NCBI RefSeq assembly: GCF_030035675.1
Contig: NC_084484.1
Span: 188,358,934 to 188,422,933, forward strand
Origin: Rhineura floridana
Lineage: Eukaryota; Chordata; Lepidosauria; Squamata; Rhineuridae
DNA: 64,000 bases
Reading direction: 5' to 3'
The notes beneath the pieces were generated by a model. The model had not been told where the DNA came from. It worked only from the letters and a program-made list of their open reading frames with translations, and did no database searches. Of this stretch, positions 55,901 to 64,000 are shown piece by piece (within the stretch, counting starts at the first letter, position 1; each line of letters begins with the position of its first letter). The translations under genes and the position numbers were made by a program.

Positions 55901-58900
55901 CACCTCCTTCATCTTGGTCCAATCCTGCTTTCCGTATGATATACGAACGAATCATTTTATTACAGTCACAGACCACATATTAAAAAACAGCAACATACAG
56001 TATGGAGGATTAAAATACTTAAAAAGACAAAACCACCAGAATTCCTAAAGCCCATAGATAATTCTTTAAGGAGCGGGCTGGCAAAGTTTCCTAATTTGCA
56101 TTGTAATGAGAACATTAGTGGTGACATAAGATGACACATCACTTAAACAGATCAACACCAAATTGGCAGGATTGCCCTTAGGCAAAGCAGTTAAAGGGGA
56201 GATTAACTTCCTTCTAAATTCATTATACAACTCACAGGAAAGGAGAACATGTTCTATGGATTCCATTACACCAGCTCCGCAAGGGCATAGAATCATAGAG
56301 TTGGAAGGGGCTTATAAGGCCATCGAGTCCAACCCCCTGCTCAATGCAGGAATCCAAATCAAAGCATTCCTGACAGATGGCTGTCCAGCTGCCTCTTGAA
56401 GGCCTCCAGTGTCAGAGAGCCCACTACCTCTCTAGGTAATTGGCATGTCCATTCACTGACTGGAACCTTATTAAAACGGCCTTTTAACAGTGCCGAAGGC
56501 AGCACGTTGAATCGAGCAAGAGTAAATGCTCTCCTATATTTTGGAATGGTCAGTGAAAACATGTAAGGGGCCACAGTAATTCCATAATTGCTAAAATTAC
56601 TATGAATTAGTGGGGAGCAGAATTTATTGGCTGCATTTCTCAAGTGCTGTAAATCTGTATCTATTAATCTTTGAGCGACAGAGATCAGGGCCTTCTCAAG
56701 TCCATAATTCCTCAGCACTTCAAGAGAAAAACCCAAAGTGTTTATTTTCTTCACCACCGCATGCATCCAGCGGCTCGGCTCTCAAAGGAATCTGAGAGCA
56801 GTAGGGAAAGATAGCTGCTAAGAAATGTAAGCGCAGCCACCACTTCAGGATGTCAGTCCAGGCTTTACAAGCTACCGAACAGATACCTCCTTCTAAGTAG
56901 ATAGCTGCATCACTCACACAGAAAGGGAGACCCAATAATTTCCTAAGGAAAGTTGATTGTATTCTTTCTAATTGGGAGTTGAAGCCCAGAATCCAGACTG
57001 GGACACCATACGTAAGCTGGGCCAGAGTCTTTGCTTTGTAGATTTGAATAGCAGCAGGAATGTACTGGCCACCTTGCAAAAAAACCCAAAAACCTTAAAA
57101 TAAGCTGTTGGTTAAGACTCGCTAAAAGTATGATATGTTCTACATATAGATTGAACAAATAGGGTGATAAAAGACACCCCTGTCTCACACCCTTTATGAC
57201 TTGGAACCAATTGGTTTCTCCATATTCTGTCCTTACAGTAGCCTCTTGTACAGAGTATAGGTTGCGCATCATGACCATCGGATGTTGTGGCACCCCCATT
57301 TCTTTTAAAGCATTCCATAGTTTTTCATGATCTACACAAACAGCCTGGTTGCCCTGATAGATGACCTTTATCAGGAGGACAGGGGAGTGTGACCCTATTA
57401 TTCTTACTTGATCTCTCAGCTGCTTTTAATACCATTGACCATGGTATCCTTCTGGGCCGGCTTGGTGAGATGAGTATTGGAGGCACTGTTTCACAGTGGT
57501 TCCGATCCTATCTCCAAGGCCGTTTTCAGATAATAGCATTGGATGACTGTCTTTTGGCCCCCTGGCAGGTGTGCTGTGGGGTGCTGCAGGGTACCATCTT
57601 GTCCCCCATGCTGTTAAACATCTATATGAAGCCCTTGGGAGCGGTCATCAGGGGATTTGGGGCAAGGTGTCAGCAGTACGCTGATGATACCCAGCTCTAT
57701 TTATTTATTTATTACATTTATATACCAACCCATAGCTGAAGCTCTCTGGGCGGTTTACAGCAATTAAAACTGTTTGGTACAGAAACAGCCGGGGTTTGGT
57801 ACAGAAACGGCCTTGGTCGCCCTATATGATGACCTCTGTCGGGAGAAAGACAGAGGGAGTGTAACTCTGTTGGTTCTCCTTGATCTCTCAGCGGCGTTTG
57901 ATACCATCGACCATGGTATCCTTCTGGAGCGACTTACGGATTTAGGAGTGGGAGGCACTGCTTGGCGGTGGCTCTGCTCCTATCTCGGGAATCGTCTCCA
58001 GAAGGTGATGCTGGGGGAACATTACTCGAGTCCCTGGGTACTCCAATATGGAGTCCCGCAGGGTTCAGTTCTGTCCCCCATGCTTTTCAATATCTATATG
58101 AAGCCGCTGGGTGAGGTCATCAGGAGTTTTGGAGTGCGTTTCCAGCAATATGCTGATGATACGCAGCTCTACTACTCCTTTTCATCTTCGTCAGGTGAGG
58201 CTGCTGATGTACTAGACCGCTGCCTGGCTGCGATAATGGGCTGGATGAGAGCTAATAAACTGAAACTCAATCCTAACAAGACTGAGATGCTGTTGGTGGG
58301 AGGGCCCTCTGCCCAGATGGTTGACGTTCGACCTGCCCTAGATGGGGTTACACTCCCCCTAAAGGAGCAGGTACGTAGTTTGGGGGTCTTATTAGATCCG
58401 CTCCTGTCACTTGAGGCTCAGGTAGCCTCGGTGGCACGGAATGCATTCTACCAGCTTCGGCTGGTAGCCCAACTACGACCCTATCTGGACAGGGAGAATC
58501 TCGCCTCAGTTATCCATGCTATGGTAACCTCTAGATTGGACTACTGTAATGCACTCTACGTGGGGCTACCTGTGAAGACGGTTCGGAAACTTCAGCTAGT
58601 GCAAAATGCTGCGGCCAGAGTTCTCACTGGGACAAAGAAATTTGACCATATAACACCTGTCCTGGCGCAGCTGCACTGGCTACCGATATGTTTCCGGGCC
58701 AGATTCAAAGTGTTGGTTCTTACCTATAAAGCCCTAAACGGCATTGGACCGCAATACCTGGTGGAACGCCTCTCTCGCTATGTACCTACCCGTTCACTAC
58801 GCTCGACGTCTCCGGGTCCCAACTCATAAAGAGGCCCGGAGATCAACAACTAGATCTAGGGCCTTCTCGGTGGTGGCCCCCGAACTATGGAATGCCCTCC

Positions 58901-60314
58901 CAGACGAGATACGCCTGGCGCCTTCTTTGTTATCTTTTCGGCGCCAGGTAAAAACCTACCTTTTCGCCCAGGCTTTTAAAACATTTTAAATTTAATTTTA
59001 AACCTAATATGGATTTTAATTTATAAACTCATGGCAATTCTATTTCGGATTTTTATCATGTTATATTTTTCACACTTGCTCATATTTTAATTGTGATTTT
59101 ATTTGTTGTACACCGCCCTGAGAGCTTTCTGCTATAGGGCGGTCTAGAAATGTAATTAAATAAATAAATAAAATAAATAAAATAAAACAATAAAAACAAA
59201 TATACAAGTTTTAAAACACAAAAAACAATTTAAAAACACATTTAAAAATAAATAAAAACAATTTAAAAACACATGCTACAATGCCTATTTCTCTGTAACA
59301 TCTGAATTGGGAGAAGCGGTGCAAGCCCTGGACCGGTGCCTGGACTTGGTGGTGGGCTGCATGAGGGCCAATAAACTGAGTGTGAATCCTAGCAAGATGG
59401 AGGTGTTGTGGGTTGGTGCTTCTCGAGTTCAGATAATTGGTCAGTTGCCTGCTTTGGATGGGGTCGTACTCCCTCTGAAAGAGCAGGTCCGCAGTCTGGG
59501 GGTGCTCCTGGATCCATCTTTGCCACTAGAGGCCCAGGTGACCTCAGTGGCTAGGAGTGCCTTTTACCAGCTTCAGCTGGTAAAACAGCTGCGGCTGTTT
59601 CTGGACCGGGATAGCCTGACTACTGTTGTCCACGCACTGGTAACATCCAGGCTGGATTACTGTAACGTACTCTATGTGGGGCTGCCCTAGAGGTTGGTCC
59701 GGAAGCTGTAGCTGGTGCAAAATGTGGCGGCAAGAGTGCTCATTGGGACAGGGTATCACCAACATGTCACCCTGCTGCTGAAAGAATTGCACTGGCTGCC
59801 CATTTGCTACTGGGCCAAGTTCAAGGTTCTAGTTCTGGTGTACAAAGCCCTATACAGCTTGGGACCAGAATACCTGAAAGACCGTCTTATCCCTTATATA
59901 CCCAGTCGATCACTAGGCTCTGCAAGTGAGGGCCTCCGCAGATACCGTCTTATCAGGAGGTCCGTTCTGCACAACATAGGAAACGGACCTTTAACATGGG
60001 GGTACCTACCCGTGGAACTCCCACTCCTTAAATATTAGACATATGCCATCTCTGTTATCTTTTTGGTGCCTATTGAAGACATTCCTCTTTCAACAAGCCT
60101 TTTAAGTTGAGATCCTACCACAGTCGTTTCTGTGTTGGAATTGCTTTTTAATATGCTTTTAAACCTTTTTTTAAAGTCTTCAAAGCTTTTAAAAATGTTT
60201 TTAAAGTTGTTTTGTTTTAATGTATTTTAATGTCTGTTTTTATGATGTTTTAAAGTGTTTTTAGTGTTTTTGTTTGCCGCCCTGGGCTCCTGCTGGGAGG
60301 AAGGGCAGGATGGG

Positions 60315-60350
<36 letters not shown>

Positions 60351-63300
60351 CAGATAGATAGACATATAGATAGACAGATAGATAGATAGATGGCTTTGCT
60401 GTAATCTATAAAGCACAGGGTGATTTTCTTCTGAAATTCCTTGGCCCGTTTCATTATCGTATGTTTGTGATATGATCTCTGGTGCCTCTTCCCTTTCTAA
60501 ATCCAGTTTGGACACCTGGCACTTGTCACTCCATATATATTAAGTGCCTTTGTTGTAGAATCTTAATCATTACTTTACTTGCATGGGATATTAAGGCAAT
60601 AGTTTGATAATTACTGCATTCCTTGGGATCCCCTTTGGAATTGGGATGTATACTGACGCTTCCAGTCTATTTGTTGACAAATATTTGTCAAGATTTGGAC
60701 AGATTCGGTCTCAGTAGCTTGTTGTAACTCCATTGGCATTCCATCTGTTCCTGGTGATTTGTTTCTTCCAAGTATTTTAAGAGCAGCTTTCACTTCACAT
60801 TCTAAAATTTTTGGTTCTTCATCATATGGTTCAGGCATCATTTTAAAACCACTTTATTGGCCTTACTTTCTAATCAACAGTGATCCTGATGTTATTGCTG
60901 CTTTGAAATTTAACTACTACACTGTTTTATTTCCACTGTTTTATTGACATTTTTGTGTATTTTGGAATCTGCCTTGTAAATTTCTTTGAAATTAACAGCA
61001 GAGCTGGAAATAATTTAAATAAATACTTTTTTTTACTAAATGTACCAAAGCAGCCTATAGCCCACAACACAATAAATACAATTAAAATAGCCAACTGAAA
61101 AAGAGCTTTAACGCACAATATAAAATCACAATCTTGCCAAGCAGGACAATATAAATGCTCCAAGTAAACGTAATTCCTACCCCCCCCTTTCTACAACAGA
61201 ATCCAGACAGACACACCATTGGGGAGATCTTCTGACAGAGGGAGATTTTCACCCAATCAAGGAGGAGATGGCCAAACCAATCTCCCTTCTTGGGAGCAAA
61301 TTTCATAAAGGCAGGTGCCACAACAAAGAAGGCCCTGCTCCCAGCTCTCACAGGTTTCATCTGACTGGATACAGTTTATGTGGCAGATACCAAAGGATAA
61401 GGAAGACGTGCAAGACAAGGTGCCATTGAGCAAAGTTGATGAGGATGAGTTCTGAAGCCTGCCTAAGACCAGTGGGCTTTTAATGCAAGCAGCTGCTATT
61501 CCAGGGGCTGGAAGGTGCCCCCTTGAGTAGTTACACTTCCTCCTGCAATGCTCCCAGTTCTTGGTGGGGACTCCTGGCCTCGGTGCATCAAGGGTCTGTT
61601 TGGAGTCAGTATCCAAACCCTGTCAAGTGAACCTGGAGGGTGCCTGGTCTGACAGACTGGGTGGAGTGGCGGTGTCTAGAAATGTGAGGTTCAGGCCCCT
61701 CCCACATACCTGATGCAAAGAGGATGCTGATCCCACGGGCGGCAGCTTTCATGAACTCAGTGTTAACCCGCTCCATGTAGACCCGTGACAGGCTGTCCTC
61801 ATCATCGCCATAGCTGACGGTGTGCACCCAGGGCAACGCAGACATGTTGCTGAGCAGAAGAAGCCACTCCAGGAACGGCTCTTGGCTTTCATGCCTCCCT
61901 GGGTGGAAGGGGAGATCAGCAAGGCCCATTTGAAGCAAGCCTTGCACTGCTAGCCACATCCCAACCTCACAATTCACTTCAGAGTACCTGACACACAAAT
62001 GCCACCTGCCTGCCTCCCCATGTGCCCAGCAGAGACTGCCATCTGCTTCTTGTGTTCTGCACAATGCTTGCTAGAACACTGGCCCCGAGGGAAGCGTTGG
62101 GCAGAGGAGGGGGCAGGCACCCAAATTATCGTAGCGCTCTGGCCCACCACACTTTCCAGGTGTCTTGGGAGAGGCATGAGAGATGCTGGCCCCAAATGCT
62201 GGAGACTGGAGGGCTAAATCCCTCCCTCCCTCCCAAGTAAAGGAAGAGGGGAGCCAAGCATGCAGGTACCTGCGTTGCTGAAGACCCAGGTGGAGATGTT
62301 GGCACCTGTGCTCATGAGGTACTCCACATCCAAGCTGGCTTCCAGGCCAGCCCTCCCCTGGCCCTGGTGCCCAACCACCTGATCAACACGTGAGCGGTGT
62401 GGAAAGCCTCCCCCAAAGAGATGCATGAATTCATTCAGATCAGCCTGGTGGAAGTACTGCTCCAAAAACTGTGGAGGAAGAACAGCTGTCTGTGGGCTTC
62501 CAGCTGACAGGCCACCAGGATCAACCTCACTGCTGCAATGAGAACCGCAAAAGGCACCCCAGAGGCAGGTAGGCAGGGCACAGCACAGCTGGCCCAAGGC
62601 CCCTGAGCAGCAAGGGGAGGAGCCACGTCATTACCTGGGCACAGGCCTGGCTGCTGTTGGGCGAGGCGCCAACATCCCCATCCGTCAGGTTGTACCGTTT
62701 GCGGATGACAGCCGGCGTCACACCCAGGTGGAAGCTGGCCAGGGCACTGCGTTGCTGCAACTTCCCTGTGGTCCATGCCCGACTCACCACCTTCCTCTTG
62801 GCTGGGAACCTGTGAAGGCCTCCCACTGAGAATTGGGGGAGATAAAGAAGAAGGAGATGCACTTGCTTGAGAGCAGAATGAGGGGGTGGCAACCCCTAGC
62901 AGACTTTGCTCAGTCCAAGGTTCAAGGCTGCCCAGAGGGAGAGTTCTCAGCAACCCCCCCCCCAATCACCACTTGCTCCTGAGCTCTCTCATGGTAGTGG
63001 AGGCCAGCTTTAGAGCTAGAGGCCATCTAGGGAGCCTGGGCCTTGGGCTCACACCAAGGAGGGGGGATTATGAGGGATTCCAGGCTCAGCTCTGGGGTGC
63101 CCCACACCTCTGCCCAGTTTCCCCAAGACTTTCCTACCAAAATCCACGTGGTCTGCCAGCTCCTTGCTTAAGGTATAGGGAAGAGGGGACCTCACAATGC
63201 TGCGCTTGCCATTCACGTAACGATGGAACTGAGCACCTGGAAGCAGGCGCTCTGCTGTCCTGTGGATTGGAATCAGAGCGTTGGCTCAAGGCGGAGTCAG

Positions 63301-63499
63301 GGCGCCTGCCGTGCCCTCCCTTCACCTACCCATCCCTTCTCAACTCACTCGACCACCACCAGGCACTGCAGGAAGTCCATGGTGCTGACACCGCGGCAGT
63401 CTCGGATGCCGTGAGCCTTCAGCCACTTGCGAACGGTGCCGAGTGTCAGAGAGGATGGGGCAACCAGAGCCTGCACCTCTGCCAGTGACAGGAACCGCC
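52962..63499 (-). CDS. TPP1: TPP1, tripeptidyl-peptidase 1 (5' exons outside the window)
   Basis: Lysosomal sedolisin-family serine peptidase that removes N-terminal tripeptides; loss in humans causes CLN2 disease. Ten exons: 63499-63349, 63259-63138, 62825-62635, 62468-62270, 61898-61710, 54978-54906, 54398-54278, 53862-53704, 53586-53449 and 53099-52962, encoding about 492 residues. The signal peptide and first prodomain exons (about 70 residues) lie past the right edge. The catalytic Glu and Asp are in [11 protein letters not shown]. The oxyanion Asp is in DSGAGC, encoded by the 73-bp exon at 54978. The nucleophile Ser is in SGTSAS, across a splice junction. The calcium Asp residues are in LYDVTQG and WDPVTGWG. 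The mature start region [17 protein letters not shown] is kept. The gene looks intact. The fifth listed intron (54979-61709) is 6.7 kb of nested LINEs. Confidence 0.95.
55946..57126 (-). mobile_element. Unclassified non-LTR retrotransposon 3' part inserted in BovB
   Basis: Reverse strand encodes a C-terminal RT part ([20 protein letters not shown], then [20 protein letters not shown]) and a Cys/His segment, [20 protein letters not shown]. The 3' end is ATAAAATGATTCGTTCG. GTATGATAT flanks both sides (near 55937 and 57127). It is broken into several frames and is itself hit by a CR1 tail at 56285-56460. I cannot name the clade. Confidence 0.6.
56285..56460 (-). repeat. CR1 LINE 3' tail inserted in the unclassified LINE
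   Basis: AATCATAGAGTTGGAAGGGG, then GCTCAATGCAGGAATCC and GCTGTCCAGCTGCCTCTTGA, a typical reversed CR1 end. The host LINE frame continues on both sides. Confidence 0.75.
57346..60312 (+). mobile_element. L2-clade LINE (older) interrupted by a second L2
   Basis: Outer L2 pieces at about 57346-57707 and 59280-60312: [20 protein letters not shown], then YADDTQLY; then [16 protein letters not shown]-like, [20 protein letters not shown] and the GCCGCCCTGGGCTCCTGCTG tail. It is the same subfamily as 19130-20640. Stops and frame changes are present. It sits inside BovB. Confidence 0.75.
57708..59279 (+). mobile_element. L2-clade LINE (younger) with nearly intact ORF2 C-terminus
   Basis: 57774-58829 encodes 351 aa: [20 protein letters not shown], then [46 protein letters not shown] and [15 protein letters not shown]. 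One frameshift near 58800 separates the final block ([20 protein letters not shown], up to 58989). The tail has CCGCCCTGAGAGC and AAATAAATAAA. The first 70 bp (57708-57775) are an L2-type tail in the opposite direction, so an earlier small fragment or a complex insertion is likely. Confidence 0.75.
60313..60392 (+). repeat. (GATA)n microsatellite
   Basis: About 20 GATA units with a few GACA and CATA variants, directly after the L2 tail at 60312, so probably grown from the LINE's 3' repeat. Confidence 0.9.
60990..61370 (-). repeat. L2-like LINE 3' remnant
   Basis: Reverse strand has [20 protein letters not shown], a decayed SRAFSVVAP-type L2 C-terminus, followed by an AT-rich tail. It lies in the same TPP1 intron, right of the BovB nest. 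Confidence 0.5.
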
Positions 63500-64000
63500 C
63501 TGCAAGACAAAGTGGGCTGTGGAAAGAAGACCCCTCTGGCCAGCCCAATGGTCCCAGAGGTTCAGGGTGGGTGGCAGAATTCTCTCTCCCCGCCTTTGTC
63601 CCCCCAACAGCCCCTAAGAGCATGTCCTGGGCAACGCCGTTGCACAGAGACACGGACATGCCTTGCTCACGGCCATATCCGGCGCTCACTCTGTTCATCT
63701 GCATGCCTGCTTCATGTGACTCAGGGAAGATGCCTACACTATGAGCCAATCCAACTTCCAGCCCGGTTTCACTGCCAGGCTTCCCCTCAGAACCCTGGGA
63801 CGAGCAGCACAGAATTCTGCTAGGGGCCATAGTCTGGCTGGGAATTGGAAAGAGAAAATCGGTCAGTCTTTCCCTCGTGCACACTGACTTCAAGGAGCTC
63901 CTCCCCAAGGAAGCCTCTTCACCAAGTGCCACTGACTGTCCACGGGCAGGGGCTTCAGCAGAGGAGCAGGCAGGCAAAAGCCCCAGTGCAGATCTCACCC

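Larger units (their letters stand above)
55105..60860 (-). mobile_element. BovB (RTE) LINE, cut into three by later insertions, in a TPP1 intron
   Basis: Three reverse-strand blocks read on from each other: 60860 to about 60395 (up to [11 protein letters not shown]), 57345-57127 ([14 protein letters not shown], then [19 protein letters not shown]) and 55945-55105 ([20 protein letters not shown], then [12 protein letters not shown] and the tail). The last block has an open frame of about 280 codons. The gaps are filled by L2 elements (57346-60312) and by another LINE (55946-57126). Confidence 0.8.

Noticed and set aside
60313-60392. Short regular repeats suggestive of an array
   Set aside because: Plain GATA microsatellite with no spacers, grown from a LINE tail.

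Overview
The window is nuclear DNA from a squamate reptile, most likely a lizard. Its genes are vertebrate and split by GT-AG introns. Its repeats are BovB, L2, CR1 and L1 LINEs, Sauria-type SINEs that end like BovB, MIR-like SINEs, hAT transposons and a Gypsy element, which together point to Squamata. The species cannot be named from sequence alone. The gene order matches the human 11p15.4 block DNHD1-RRP8-ILK-TAF10-TPP1, with one extra gene.

Layout from left to right: (1) 1-7176 (+), the last eight exons of DNHD1. (2) 7484-16254 (-), a 13-exon gene for a 732-aa FBXW7 paralogue that lies between DNHD1 and RRP8. Its first two exons encode a ComEA-type helix-hairpin-helix pair that FBXW7 does not have. 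(3) 16168-24223, a direct duplication covering the 3' end of RRP8 and the 5' end of the FBXW7 paralogue. The copies have decayed unequally: FBXW7L uses the left copy for its start, and RRP8 uses the right copy for its last exons. (4) 21461-28696 (-), RRP8, the nucleolar methyltransferase. (5) About 28.4-29.97 kb, a CpG-rich region shared by divergent RRP8 and ILK. (6) 29980-37031 (+), ILK, 12 coding exons, 452 aa. (7) 39342-49151 (-), TAF10. Its first intron is swollen to 8.7 kb by a young Gypsy/Ty3 element, 40311-48954, with integrase before reverse transcriptase as in the Gmr1 group. A 5'-truncated L1 is nested inside that element. (8) 52962-63499 (-), TPP1, ten exons. The signal-peptide and first prodomain exons lie beyond the right edge, and one 6.7-kb intron holds a five-layer nest of LINEs.

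The host genes are largely housekeeping or structural: rRNA base modification and chromatin silencing (RRP8), integrin adhesion (ILK), general transcription (TAF10) and lysosomal proteolysis (TPP1). DNHD1 is a sperm-flagellum protein. The RRP8/ILK, TAF10 and FBXW7L promoters are TATA-less and GC-rich, with NRF1-like sites in all three and ETS-like sites at FBXW7L and TAF10. Exon borders were set by eye from splice consensus, phase and protein similarity. Copy divergences are also hand counts.
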